A stretch of 64,000 nt of DNA, taken from Pseudomonas syringae. GTDB taxonomy: Bacteria; Pseudomonadota; Gammaproteobacteria; Pseudomonadales; Pseudomonadaceae. The notes below the pieces were generated by a model, which saw only the letters and a list, made by a program, of their open reading frames with translations, made no database searches and was not told the origin of the DNA. The DNA lies in NCBI RefSeq assembly GCF_021606685.1, contig NZ_WKCB01000016.1, forward strand, positions 24,566-88,565. The letters are read 5' to 3'. Positions 9,975 to 19,146 of this stretch are shown here, piece after piece. Positions within the stretch are counted from its first letter, which is position 1, and each line of letters opens with the position of its first letter. The translations under genes and the position numbers were made by a program.

Positions 9975-10330
9975 TACTTGCGGCCCTCGGCGTCCTTGGC
10001 CACTTCGTCGGTGCGGGCGGCCATGATGAAGTCATTGCGGTGCAGGCCCTTGATGGAGTGGCTCCACCAGGTCACGGTGACTTTGCCCCACTCGGTGAGC
10101 AGGCCCGGGTGATGGCCTTCGGCTTCGGAGATTTCACCCATGGCGTTGGTAAACGCCAGGGCGAACTTGAAGTTCTTGAACAGGAAAACCTTTTCCAGTT
10201 GCATCACGCCGTCGCGCACTTCGATGTTCCAGTCGGGGATCTGCTTGAGCAGTACCGGCAGTTCTTCGTCGCTGACTTGCGGGGCATCGGCGCGGCAGGC
10301 TTCGCAATGGGCTTGGTTCAAGGTGGTCAT
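9974..10330 (-). CDS. phhB: Pterin-4a-carbinolamine dehydratase
   Basis: A 118-residue PCD/DCoH protein. It dehydrates 4a-hydroxytetrahydrobiopterin so the pterin cofactor of PhhA can be recycled. The signature [EKR]x(V/I)..F.F..F..A..F........AE...HHP.....W..V is visible as [29 protein letters not shown] followed by [11 protein letters not shown]. It is the second gene of phhABC, 99 bases after phhA. Confidence 0.95.
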   Translation of the reverse strand: MTTLNQAHCEACRADAPQVSDEELPVLLKQIPDWNIEVRDGVMQLEKVFLFKNFKFALAFTNAMGEISEAEGHHPGLLTEWGKVTVTWWSHSIKGLHRNDFIMAARTDEVAKDAEGRK

Positions 10331-10429
10331 GTGGGGTGTCCTGAATTCGAATGAGTGAAGATCAGTGGGCGTTACCCTAAAGCAACGCGGGGCCAGGGAA
10401 CAGACTCACCTGGCCTCAAGATGTAAGGC

Positions 10430-11221
10430 TCAAGCCGCCTTTGGCTTGGGTGGGAATTTCGGCGCATGCAGACCCAACTGCATGCCCCGCTCAACCATGC
10501 CCATGATGTCTTCCTGCGCCACTTCAAACAGACGCTTGAGCTCAGGCAGCACGAAGTACAGGGGTTGCAGGATGTCGATGCGATAGGGCGTGCGCATCGC
10601 TTCCAGCGGGTCGAAGGCCTGGTGTTGTGGTTCGGAAGACAGGCTGTACACCGTCTCCTTGGGCGACGACAGAATGCCGCCACCGTAGATGCGCAGGCCT
10701 TGGGGCGTGTCCACCAGGCCGAACTCGATGGTCATCCAGTACAGGCGCGCCAGGTACACGCGTTGCTCCTTGGTGGCCGCCAGACCAAGCTTGCCGTAGG
10801 TGTGGGTGAATTCGGCAAACCAGGGGTTGGTCAGCAGCGGGCAGTGGCCGAAGATCTCGTGGAAGATATCCGGCTCCTGCAGGTAGTCCAGTTCTTCACG
10901 GGTGCGAATAAAGGTCGCCACCGGAAACTGCTTGTTGGCGAGCAATTCAAAAAAGGTCTGGAAGGGGATCAGTGCCGGCACCCGGGCAACTTGCCATCCG
11001 GTGGTCGCGGCCAGCACCTCGTTGATCTCGCCCAATTGCGGGATGCGGTCCAGGGGCAGGCCGAGCTTGTCGATGCCGTCCAGGTATTCCTGGCAGGCGC
11101 GACCCTCGATCACTTTCAGCTGGCGTGTGATCAGGGTGTTCCACACCGCGTGTTCTTCTGGCGGGTAGTGGATAAAACCTTGCGCATCGGGCTCGCGGGC
11201 CACGTACTGCGTCTGCTTCAT
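10430..11221 (-). CDS. phhA: Phenylalanine 4-monooxygenase
   Basis: A 263-residue bacterial aromatic amino acid hydroxylase that converts phenylalanine to tyrosine with tetrahydropterin and O2. The iron ligands are visible: His121 and His126 in FHEIFGHCP, and Glu166 in YWMTIEFGL. The length equals that of other pseudomonad PhhA proteins (no N-terminal ACT domain, unlike mammalian PAH). A GGAGAT ribosome-binding site precedes ATG 11221. It is the first gene of the operon and is divergent from its activator gene phhR. Confidence 0.97.
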   Translation of the reverse strand: MKQTQYVAREPDAQGFIHYPPEEHAVWNTLITRQLKVIEGRACQEYLDGIDKLGLPLDRIPQLGEINEVLAATTGWQVARVPALIPFQTFFELLANKQFPVATFIRTREELDYLQEPDIFHEIFGHCPLLTNPWFAEFTHTYGKLGLAATKEQRVYLARLYWMTIEFGLVDTPQGLRIYGGGILSSPKETVYSLSSEPQHQAFDPLEAMRTPYRIDILQPLYFVLPELKRLFEVAQEDIMGMVERGMQLGLHAPKFPPKPKAA

Positions 11222-11340
11222 ACGGATCTCCTGCTAGGCATTCGTTCTTGTTATGTCCTGCGTTGCCCTTATAGATACTCCGGTGCGCTTGCGATTCCAT
11301 CCGCGCGTAGTGCTGATACGTAGGAAAAATTACCGAATTT

Positions 11341-11358
11341 CGTAAAGTTTTCGTTACG
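11341..11358. promoter_or_regulatory. Candidate PhhR box between phhA and phhR
   Basis: CGTAAAGTTTTCGTTACG is an interrupted palindrome that fits the TGTAAA-N6-TTTACA pattern described for PhhR/TyrR boxes in 9 of 12 fixed positions. It lies 120 bases from the phhA start and 121 bases from the phhR start, a position from which it could serve both. Confidence 0.5.
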
Positions 11359-11478
11359 TATCGCCAGGCGCTGGCGACGATGGGGTGTAAAAAGCCGTTG
11401 GACTGTCACATAATCTTGACGACTATCTGCGACCAGCGGCAAAAAGACGCGGCGCCTTACTACCTTTCGGGCCTCTTC

Positions 11479-13035
11479 ATGCGTATCAAAGTGCACTGCC
11501 AGAACCGCATCGGCATCCTGCGGGACATCCTCAACCTGCTGGTGGAATACGGCGTCAACGTCGCCAAGGGTGAGGTCGGCGGGGAACATGGCAATGCGAT
11601 CTACCTGTTTTGCCCGAACCTGGTGAACATGCAGTTCCAGGCGCTGCGCCCGCAGTTCGAGGCGATTGCCGGGGTGTTCGGGGTTAAAAGGGTAGGGCTG
11701 ATGCCCAGCGAGCGGCGGCATATGGAGCTTAACGCGCTGCTCGGCGCCCTGGAGTTTCCGGTGCTGTCGATCGACATGGGCGGCTCGATCGTGGCGGCCA
11801 ACCGTGCGGCGGCGCAGTTGCTTGGGGTGCGGGTGGATGAGGTGCCGGGGATTCCACTCTCGCGCTACGCCGAGGATTTCGACCTGCCGGAGCTGGTGCG
11901 CGCGAGTAAGTCGCGAATCAACGGCTTGCGGGTCAAGGTCAAGGGCGATGTGTTCCTGGCCGATATCGCGCCGCTGCAATCCTCCGAGCACGACGACAGC
12001 GAGGCCATGGCCGGCGCCGTCTTGACCCTGCACCGCGCCGACCGCGTGGGGGAGCGCATCTACAACGTGCGCAAACAGGAGCTGCGTGGGTTCGACAGTA
12101 TTTTCCAGAGCTCCAAGGTCATGGCTGCCGTAGTCCGCGAAGCCCGGCGCATGGCGCCGCTGGATGCGCCGCTATTAATAGAAGGCGAAACCGGCACCGG
12201 CAAGGAACTGCTGGCGCGCGCCTGCCACTTGGCCAGCCCGCGTGGGCAATCGCCGCTGATGGCACTTAATTGCGCAGGCTTGCCCGAGTCGATGGCCGAG
12301 ACCGAGTTGTTCGGTTATGGCCCCGGCGCGTTTGAAGGCGCGCGGGCCGAAGGCAAGCTCGGGCTGCTGGAGCTGACAGCGGGCGGTACCTTGTTTCTGG
12401 ATGGCGTCGGCGAAATGAGCGCGCGCTTGCAGGTGAAGTTACTGCGCTTTTTGCAGGACGGTTGCTTTCGCAGGGTCGGCAGTGATGAAGAGGTGTATCT
12501 GGACGTGCGGGTGATCTGCGCCACTCAGGTAGATTTGTCCGAACTCTGCGCCCGTGGCGAATTCCGCCAGGACCTCTACCACCGTCTCAACGTGCTGTCG
12601 CTGCATATCCCGCCGCTGCGCGAATGCCTCGACGGCCTTGCGCCATTGGTCGATCACTTTCTCGACCAGGCCAGCCGCCAGATCGGCTGCCCGCTGCCCA
12701 AGCTGGCACCGGCGGCGATGGACCGCCTCAGCCATTATCACTGGCCGGGCAATGTACGGCAGTTGGAAAACGTGCTGTTTCAGGCGGTGTCACTGTGTGA
12801 GGGCGGCACGGTCAAGGCCGAGCATATTCGCCTGCCGGACTACGGCGTACGGCAACCGTTGGGGGACTTCTCCCTGGACGGCGGGCTGGAGGAAATTGTC
12901 GGGCGCTTCGAGAAGGCGGTGCTGGAGCAGTTGTATGGCGAACATTCGAGCAGTCGGCTGTTGGGCAAGCGGTTGGGGGTTTCCCACACGACCATCGCCA
13001 ATAAACTGCGCGACTACAATATCGCCAAGGGTTAG
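11479..13035 (+). CDS. phhR: TyrR-like regulator of aromatic amino acid metabolism
   Basis: A 518-residue regulator with an N-terminal ACT domain (about 1-70), a PAS domain (about 78-190), an AAA+ domain of the enhancer-binding type (Walker A GETGTGKE) and a C-terminal HTH (LGKRLGVSHTTIANKL). The loop that contacts sigma-54 in true NtrC-type activators (GAFTGA) reads GAFEGA, in line with PhhR and TyrR acting with sigma-70. ATG 11479 gives the ACT domain its normal start (MRIKVHCQNRIGILRDILN). It activates phhABC, which is divergent from it, and aromatic catabolism genes elsewhere. Confidence 0.95.
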   Translation: MRIKVHCQNRIGILRDILNLLVEYGVNVAKGEVGGEHGNAIYLFCPNLVNMQFQALRPQFEAIAGVFGVKRVGLMPSERRHMELNALLGALEFPVLSIDMGGSIVAANRAAAQLLGVRVDEVPGIPLSRYAEDFDLPELVRASKSRINGLRVKVKGDVFLADIAPLQSSEHDDSEAMAGAVLTLHRADRVGERIYNVRKQELRGFDSIFQSSKVMAAVVREARRMAPLDAPLLIEGETGTGKELLARACHLASPRGQSPLMALNCAGLPESMAETELFGYGPGAFEGARAEGKLGLLELTAGGTLFLDGVGEMSARLQVKLLRFLQDGCFRRVGSDEEVYLDVRVICATQVDLSELCARGEFRQDLYHRLNVLSLHIPPLRECLDGLAPLVDHFLDQASRQIGCPLPKLAPAAMDRLSHYHWPGNVRQLENVLFQAVSLCEGGTVKAEHIRLPDYGVRQPLGDFSLDGGLEEIVGRFEKAVLEQLYGEHSSSRLLGKRLGVSHTTIANKLRDYNIAKG

Positions 13036-13095
13036 CGCTAACCGGCGTGCTCCTTTGCTTGTTTCCAATGCGTACCCTTAATGAAGGGTACGCAT
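13030..13095. terminator. Palindromes after phhR, likely transcript-end hairpins
   Basis: A 14-base perfect palindrome (GGTTAGCGCTAACC, 13030-13043) contains the phhR stop codon. A second hairpin with a 12-bp perfect stem and a 4-base loop (ATGCGTACCCTT / AAGGGTACGCAT, 13068-13095) follows. Neither has a long T-run. They separate phhR from the convergent toxin-like gene. Confidence 0.5.
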
Positions 13096-13126
13096 CCAGT
13101 GACCCGCAGCTAAACGTGGCGGATGG

Positions 13127-15352
13127 TTAAGGTGCTTTTGGCCCTCGGTTCGCCGCGAAGGAAGTCAGAGGTTTTATTTCGAACAGCATGGTTTCCAGCG
13201 TGTCACGTGTGGCTTGCAGGGCGTTGAGTTCGGCCGGGACAGGCGCCTTTTCAACTGCTCTGGTTGCTTTGGCAAGGTTGTCTTGCAGTTCGACTACCTT
13301 ATCGTTTGGCAGGTTAGGGCTTTTTTTATGATAAAGCGTGTTGGCGATCTGGTATCTGTTTCTGGCTTCCTGTGCGGTGGACGTTGCTCTGCCATAGCTC
13401 GCGTCTGCCTTGAGGTATGCGTCGTTGATCTTGGTGAATAACTTATCAATGGTGCCCTGGGAGTTGTTCTCCAGTATCGCGCGTTGTCGGTTGGCACCGA
13501 TTGCAACGGGCGAGTTTGACAAGCCTTTACTGCTGGGGAGCAGTTCGCCGCTCTGCCAGCCTGCGCGTTGACGTTGCAGCGCGGCAATTGCGTTGTTCGC
13601 ATCATGGGTGACGAAGAGCTGTTTGGGGGTTTTCTTCAAGACGTTATGCACGCTGACGATCTTTTGCTCGATGGACGCCACATGTTTATCAATGCGTAAT
13701 TGACTGGCGCTTGCGGGTTTTGGGGCACCCAGCGGTTTCACCCGGGCGCCGCCCGAGGGGCCTTTAGGCAGTGGGGTTGTGCCGGTGTTCCTGATGCCCT
13801 TGGCCACTTTGAACACCCCGCGGCCCACCAATGGAAGGGCATTCAGCGCACCAAACGTAATACGTTGTGCGGCTCCGGGCTTGCCGTCCCGGGCATCCTT
13901 GATGCCTTCGCCCACTTCGATCGCGCCATGAGTGGCAAGCGCCACTGTGGCAAATACGCCGATTGGTCCTGGAATAAAGGTGGCGGCAATGGCGCCCATG
14001 GACAGTAGCCCGTTGCCCAGCGTTTTTGCCGCATCCACAAGCAGGCCTTCCGTGACTTGCTTGTTACTGACGAACTGTTCACTGATGTCGTTAAGACGAT
14101 GTTCACCCCAGCGGCGGCCGGACTCATGGAAGGGATCGCCGTCGTGACGCACCCCACGCACTATCGACTGATCCTGACGGGATTCTGTCCAGTCATTGGG
14201 GCCAAAGCGGCGGTAACCATCGCCGACATTGGTCATGACCCTTTTGACTTCGTCTTGATCCGCCAGTTGGAAATGTTCAAGGAAGGCGTCCTTGGTGCCG
14301 GCTAGAGAAAACTGCTTTCTCAACCAGTCATGCATCTTGCCGGGGTTCTCGAACGGATGGATGGGCGAAGAGTTGCCTGGCAGGTACAGCAGGGTGCGCG
14401 AGGTGTTTTTGTCTACGGCGTAGAAGATGTCGGTGGATGGGCGGCCGTTCAGCGTCAAGAATTTGGTTTCCACCTGGGGGTCGAGGCGGTGGTCATAGAT
14501 ATCATCGAAAAGCGCGAGCTGGTCTCTGGGTTTATTGCCGGCTCCCGCCACTCGTCTGGCGAGTTCCAGGTCGTCATCGTCCAGGCTGCGTTCATCGTGT
14601 TGGGTTTCGGCGGCATTGACGAACGCTATTTTCGAAAGGTTCTTGCGAGCTAACTCACCTTTATCTATCTCTGCGCTCAGGTAGGCACGGTACGGCACGC
14701 TATAAGAGGTGTTCCATACCTCCTGTTGGAAGTCTTTTACCGAGACCGGGATGCGGTTGGAGGTGTCGTAGTTGCCGGGTGATGCCGCCGCAGGCTCAGT
14801 ATAGATACCTTGGTAAAAGCGGGTTTTCTGATCGCGCGTCGTATCAAACTGTCTTTCGAGCGCAGGGCCTTTGGTGATGTCGATTTGCGCCTGGGTTTTC
14901 AAGGTGACTTCAGGGTCGTACTGCTCATCGCCTCGGAGTACATCCACAAGGTCTGTTTTGTCGGTGTGTTGCAGGTTTTTTTGCGCGACCTCGGTCAGTG
15001 ACTGTTTGCTGATGACTTGGGCGGGATAAGGCGGTGTATGCCCGTGTTTGTTATAGGCGAAAGTGACCACGAACGTTTTGTCTGGATCAACATCACGTCC
15101 AAACTTTTCCTTGAATTGTTTTTTGACGATTTCGGCGGTGAGTTGATCGGCTGATTTCGGCGGCACGGCGTGGCTCAATACGTACTCATCCAGCTGCTGG
15201 TTACCCGCAAGGCCTCTAGGCTGGGCTCCTTCAGAGGCCAGGATCTGGCCTGTGCCGGTAGTTTGAGTGAGCGACGTCTGGGGTGGGGATAACTGGTTAC
15301 CCGTGTTCGCCGGTAAGTGAGCGTGCTGCGTGGTGCTCCTGGGTGTGATCAT
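13127..15352 (-). CDS. DUF6543 / dermonecrotic-toxin-like protein
   Basis: A 741-residue protein that I recognise by general resemblance as related to the large Pseudomonas DUF6543 (dermonecrotic toxin-like) proteins: NTSYSVPYRAYLSAEIDKGE, YDHRLDPQVETKFLTLNGRP and LLYLPGNSSPIHPFENPG followed by WLRKQF are typical. A long hydrophobic stretch (about residues 449-485, MGAIAATFIPGPIGVFATVA...) could insert into a membrane. The C-terminal 220 residues are hydrophilic and helical. No signal peptide is visible. ATG 15352 has AGGAG seven bases upstream and is preferred to ATG 15397. Base use is clearly more AT-rich than the neighbours, which suggests transfer. Catalytic activity, secretion route and target are unknown. 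Confidence 0.65.
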   Translation of the reverse strand: MITPRSTTQHAHLPANTGNQLSPPQTSLTQTTGTGQILASEGAQPRGLAGNQQLDEYVLSHAVPPKSADQLTAEIVKKQFKEKFGRDVDPDKTFVVTFAYNKHGHTPPYPAQVISKQSLTEVAQKNLQHTDKTDLVDVLRGDEQYDPEVTLKTQAQIDITKGPALERQFDTTRDQKTRFYQGIYTEPAAASPGNYDTSNRIPVSVKDFQQEVWNTSYSVPYRAYLSAEIDKGELARKNLSKIAFVNAAETQHDERSLDDDDLELARRVAGAGNKPRDQLALFDDIYDHRLDPQVETKFLTLNGRPSTDIFYAVDKNTSRTLLYLPGNSSPIHPFENPGKMHDWLRKQFSLAGTKDAFLEHFQLADQDEVKRVMTNVGDGYRRFGPNDWTESRQDQSIVRGVRHDGDPFHESGRRWGEHRLNDISEQFVSNKQVTEGLLVDAAKTLGNGLLSMGAIAATFIPGPIGVFATVALATHGAIEVGEGIKDARDGKPGAAQRITFGALNALPLVGRGVFKVAKGIRNTGTTPLPKGPSGGARVKPLGAPKPASASQLRIDKHVASIEQKIVSVHNVLKKTPKQLFVTHDANNAIAALQRQRAGWQSGELLPSSKGLSNSPVAIGANRQRAILENNSQGTIDKLFTKINDAYLKADASYGRATSTAQEARNRYQIANTLYHKKSPNLPNDKVVELQDNLAKATRAVEKAPVPAELNALQATRDTLETMLFEIKPLTSFAANRGPKAP

Positions 15353-15687
15353 CCTGATACTCCTGTCTGCTTGGGTTTTACCCTTGAGTAACGCCATCGC
15401 TGAACCGGGTTCCCACCCAACACATATCGACGTAAATCCGTCGTCCAGGCGGTTGGTTACGTGTAACCGCTGCCCTCGATGCTTCTCGCCTTCCTCCGTG
15501 TGCTTGCCGCTAGCGGCATAAGTCCGCCGTTTTTACGTCTTTGTCTAAGGCTGTAAAAACCCTTGCTTGCGGCGAACCCCTTGCCCTGCTTGGGTTTCAT
15601 TGAAGTTTTAAAAGTTGGTTCGCAAATTGCTTAGGACTCATCAGTACAGCGGTGGGCGGCAAGCGTCCGTCAGAAAGAGGAAAGAGC
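15353..15687. other. Leader region before flgF
   Basis: A gene-free stretch of 335 bases between the toxin-like gene (divergent) and flgF. It holds the GCCGCTAGCGGC palindrome at 15506-15517, a T- and A-rich segment, and the sigma-54 promoter described separately. No further coding region is supported. Confidence 0.6.
15616..15630 (+). promoter_or_regulatory. Sigma-54 (-24/-12) promoter of flgF operon
   Basis: TGGTTCGCAAATTGC matches TGGCACG-N4-TTGC with exactly ten bases between the invariant GG (15617-15618) and GC (15629-15630). It lies 58 bases before the flgF start. In Pseudomonas this operon is known to depend on RpoN with FleR. Confidence 0.75.
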
Positions 15688-16428
15688 GTGGACAAGTACC
15701 TTTATGTGGCAATGACCGGCGCCAGCCAGAATGCTCTGGCGCAGAAGGCCCATGCCAACAACCTGGCGAACATTTCCACCAATGGTTTCCAACGTGACCT
15801 GGAACAGGCGCGTTCGATGCCGGTGTTCGGTGACAGCTTTCCGGCGCGGGCGTTTGCCTTGACTGAGCGCCCGGCCACCGACTTCACGCCTGGCGCAATG
15901 ATCGAAACCGGTCGCGACCTCGACGTGGCGGTAAGCGGCGACGGCTGGATGGCCGTGCAAACCCCGGACGGCGGCGAAGCCTACGTGCGCAGCGCCAGCA
16001 TGAACGTCGATGCACTGGGCGTGCTGCGGGCCGGCAATGGCATGCCGATCATGGGCAACGGTGGCCCGATCGCCGTGCCGCCACAGCAGAAAATCGAAGT
16101 GGGCGCTGACGGCACTATCAGCATCCGCGCCATGGGCGAAGGCCCGCGGGTAATGGCTGAAGTGGACCGTATCAAACTGGTCCAGCCGGACCTCAAGAAT
16201 ATGAACAAGGGCCTGGACGGCACTATCAAGACCAAGGATGGCCAGCCGGCCCAGGCCGACGCGACCGTCACCCTGACCTCGGGCTTCCTGCAGGCCAGCA
16301 ACGTCAATGCCGTGGAAGAAATGACCGCGGTGCTGGCGCTGGCCAAGCAGTTCGAGCTGCACATCAAGATGATGAACAGCGCCAAAGAAGACGACCAGGC
16401 CATGACCCGCGTCATGGCGATGAGCTGA
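15688..16428 (+). CDS. flgF: Flagellar proximal rod protein FlgF
   Basis: A 246-residue rod protein of the FlgF/FlgG family, part of the axial shaft in the periplasm. The N-terminal rod motif (NALAQKAHANNLANISTNGFQRD) and the C-terminal helix (SNVNAVEEMTAVLALAKQFELHIKMM) that pack in the rod core are present. The start is GTG 15688 (family start MDKYLYVAMTGA) with AGAGGAAAGAG upstream. It is the first gene of flgFGHIJKL. Confidence 0.96.
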   Translation: MDKYLYVAMTGASQNALAQKAHANNLANISTNGFQRDLEQARSMPVFGDSFPARAFALTERPATDFTPGAMIETGRDLDVAVSGDGWMAVQTPDGGEAYVRSASMNVDALGVLRAGNGMPIMGNGGPIAVPPQQKIEVGADGTISIRAMGEGPRVMAEVDRIKLVQPDLKNMNKGLDGTIKTKDGQPAQADATVTLTSGFLQASNVNAVEEMTAVLALAKQFELHIKMMNSAKEDDQAMTRVMAMS

Positions 16429-16491
16429 TTCAAGCCCACTCACTAATTTTGCAGCGCAGCGCCAACAAACAGGCGCACGAAGGAGAACAGC

Positions 16492-17277
16492 ATGCTTCCG
16501 GCTCTATGGGTTGCCAAAACAGGTTTGTCCGCCCAGGACACCAACCTGACCACCATTTCCAACAACTTGGCCAACGTGTCGACCACGGGCTTCAAACGTG
16601 ACCGTGCCGAGTTCCAGGACTTGCTGTATCAGATCAAGAAGCAGCCGGGCGCGCAGTCGACCCAGGACAGCGAACTGCCGTCGGGCCTGCAACTGGGTAC
16701 CGGTGTGCAGATCGTCGGCACCCAGAAGAACTTCAGCGCCGGTAACCTGCAGCAAACCGGTCAGCCGCTGGACATGGCCATCAATGGCCGTGGTTTCTTC
16801 CAGATCCTGCAACCGGACGGAACCACTTCCTACACCCGTGACGGTACGTTCCACCTGGATTCCAACGGCCAGATCGTGACCGCCAACGGTTTCGCGTTGG
16901 AGCCGGCTGTGGTGGTTCCCGCAGATGCCAAGACTTTCACTGTCGGCAACGACGGCACCGTCTCCATCACCGTGGCTGGCAGCCCGGCGTCGCAAGTGAT
17001 CGGCAACCTGCAAACCGCCGACTTCATCAACCCGGCCGGCCTGCAGGCCATGGGTAATAACCTGTTCCTGGAAACCGCCTCCAGCGGCGCGCCGCAAATC
17101 GGCACCCCTGGCCTGAACGGTTTCGGCACCACGCTGCAAAGCACCCTGGAAACCTCCAACGTCAGCACGGTTGAAGAGATGGTCAACATGATCACCACTC
17201 AGCGCGCCTACGAGATGAACTCCAAGGTGATCTCCACCGCCGACCAGATGCTTTCGTTCGTAACGCAGAATCTGTAA
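16492..17277 (+). CDS. flgG: Flagellar distal rod protein FlgG
   Basis: A 261-residue distal rod protein, the usual length. N-terminal LWVAKTGLSAQDTNLTTISNNLANVSTTGFKRDRAEF and C-terminal SNVSTVEEMVNMITTQRAYEMNSKVI are near-invariant in FlgG. GGAGAA lies upstream of ATG 16492. It forms the outer part of the rod that crosses the L and P rings. Confidence 0.97.
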   Translation: MLPALWVAKTGLSAQDTNLTTISNNLANVSTTGFKRDRAEFQDLLYQIKKQPGAQSTQDSELPSGLQLGTGVQIVGTQKNFSAGNLQQTGQPLDMAINGRGFFQILQPDGTTSYTRDGTFHLDSNGQIVTANGFALEPAVVVPADAKTFTVGNDGTVSITVAGSPASQVIGNLQTADFINPAGLQAMGNNLFLETASSGAPQIGTPGLNGFGTTLQSTLETSNVSTVEEMVNMITTQRAYEMNSKVISTADQMLSFVTQNL

Positions 17278-17330
17278 TCAAGTCTTTGGGGCGCTCTTGA
17301 GGGCGCCTGCAGCACTGTGAGGTAAGGGTC

Positions 17331-18026
17331 ATGAATCGCTATGTTTCCGTTCTGGCATTGAGTGGGATTGCCGTGCTCGCGGGCTGTGTCGCGCCCACGC
17401 CAAAACCCAATGACCCGTACTACGCGCCGGTGTTGCCACGCACGCCGCTGCCTGCGGCTGCCAACAATGGCTCGATCTACCAGGCCGGTTTCGAGCAGAA
17501 CCTGTACAGCGACCGCAAGGCGTTCCGGGTCGGTGACATCATCACCATCACCCTGAACGAACGCACCCAGGCCAGCAAGAATGCCAACTCCCAGATCGAC
17601 AAGACCACGGCGGCCAGCCTCGGCCTGACCTCGCTGTTTGGCGCAGTGCCGAACGTCAATAACCCACTGGGCGACGGTGACCTGACCTTGAACGCCGGCT
17701 ACAACGGCACTCGCGGCACCAACGGTAAAAGTGCGGCGGCGCAGGGCAACAGCTTGAGCGGTTCGGTCACCGTGACCGTGGCCGATGTGCTGCCCAACGG
17801 CATCATCGCGGTGCGCGGTGAAAAGTGGATGACCCTCAACACCGGCGACGAGCTGGTACGCATTGCCGGCATGGTGCGTGCCGATGACATTTCCACCGAC
17901 AACACCGTGTCGTCGACCCGCATTGCCGATGCGCGCATTACCTACTCGGGTACGGGTTCGTTTGCTGATGCCAGTCAGCCGGGCTGGTTCGACCGTTTCT
18001 TCCTTAGCCCGCTGTTCCCTTTCTAG
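17331..18026 (+). CDS. flgH: Flagellar L-ring lipoprotein FlgH
   Basis: A 231-residue outer-membrane lipoprotein that forms the L ring. A lipoprotein signal with lipobox LAGC (Cys19) is clear. Family blocks are visible, among them the core with [20 protein letters not shown] and the end with [19 protein letters not shown] [27 protein letters not shown] precedes ATG 17331. Its stop is directly followed by the flgI start. Confidence 0.97.
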   Translation: MNRYVSVLALSGIAVLAGCVAPTPKPNDPYYAPVLPRTPLPAAANNGSIYQAGFEQNLYSDRKAFRVGDIITITLNERTQASKNANSQIDKTTAASLGLTSLFGAVPNVNNPLGDGDLTLNAGYNGTRGTNGKSAAAQGNSLSGSVTVTVADVLPNGIIAVRGEKWMTLNTGDELVRIAGMVRADDISTDNTVSSTRIADARITYSGTGSFADASQPGWFDRFFLSPLFPF

Positions 18027-19142
18027 GTGGCCACTTTGAAACTCAAACAGCTGATGGCAGCGGCGCTCTTGCTTTCCTTGAGCGCTGTCGCCCAGGCCGA
18101 GCGCCTCAAGGACATCGCCAGCATCTCTGGCGTGCGGTCCAACCAGTTGATCGGTTACGGCCTGGTGGTGGGGCTCAACGGTACGGGTGACCAGACCACC
18201 CAGACCCCGTTCACCCTGCAGACCTTCAACAACATGCTCTCGCAGTTCGGCATCAAGGTGCCGGCGGGGTCGGGCAACGTGCAGCTGAAAAACGTCGCGG
18301 CCGTGTCGATCAGTGCCGACTTGCCGGCGTTTTCCAAGCCGGGCCAGGTGGTGGACATCACCGTGTCGTCCATCGGTAACTCAAAAAGCCTGCGTGGCGG
18401 CACCTTGCTGATGACGCCCCTCAAGGGTATCGACGGCAATGTCTACGCCATCGCCCAGGGCAACCTGGTGGTCGGTGGTTTTGACGCCGAAGGTCGCGAC
18501 GGTTCGAAGATCACCGTCAACGTGCCGTCGGCGGGTCGCATTCCCGGCGGCGCCACGGTTGAACGCACCGTGCCGAGTGGTTTCAACCAGGGCAACAGCC
18601 TGACCTTGAACCTCAACCGCTCCGACTTCACCACCGCCAAGCGCGTGGTCGACAAGATCAACGACATGCTCGGCCCTGGCGTGGCCCAGGCCATCGACGG
18701 CGGCTCGATCCGCGTGACGGCGCCATTGGACCCAAGCCAGCGCGTCGACTACCTGTCGATCCTGGAGAACCTTGAGGTCGACCCGGGCCAGGCGGTGGCC
18801 AAAGTCATCATCAACTCGCGTACCGGCACCATCGTGATCGGCCAGAACGTCAAGGTATCGCCAGCGGCGGTGACCCACGGCAGCCTGACCGTGACCATCA
18901 CCGAAGACCCGATCGTCAGCCAGCCCGGGCCTCTGTCCAATGGCCAGACGGCCGTGGTGCCGCGCTCGCGGGTGAATGCCGAGCAGGAAGCCAAGCCGAT
19001 GTTCAAATTCGGCCCCGGCACCACCCTGGATGAAATTGTCCGCGCGGTGAACCAGGTGGGCGCAGCCCCGGGCGACTTGATGGCGATCCTCGAAGCACTG
19101 AAACAGGCCGGCGCCTTGCAAGCCGACCTGATCGTGATCTGA
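18027..19142 (+). CDS. flgI: Flagellar P-ring protein FlgI
   Basis: A 371-residue periplasmic P-ring protein with a Sec signal peptide (cleavage after AQA, residues 22-24). [20 protein letters not shown] and [17 protein letters not shown] are family hallmarks. GTG 18027 directly abuts the flgH stop; TTG 18036 is an alternative start that leaves the signal peptide intact. Translation is probably coupled to flgH. Confidence 0.95.
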   Translation: MATLKLKQLMAAALLLSLSAVAQAERLKDIASISGVRSNQLIGYGLVVGLNGTGDQTTQTPFTLQTFNNMLSQFGIKVPAGSGNVQLKNVAAVSISADLPAFSKPGQVVDITVSSIGNSKSLRGGTLLMTPLKGIDGNVYAIAQGNLVVGGFDAEGRDGSKITVNVPSAGRIPGGATVERTVPSGFNQGNSLTLNLNRSDFTTAKRVVDKINDMLGPGVAQAIDGGSIRVTAPLDPSQRVDYLSILENLEVDPGQAVAKVIINSRTGTIVIGQNVKVSPAAVTHGSLTVTITEDPIVSQPGPLSNGQTAVVPRSRVNAEQEAKPMFKFGPGTTLDEIVRAVNQVGAAPGDLMAILEALKQAGALQADLIVI

Positions 19143-19146
19143 GGCC

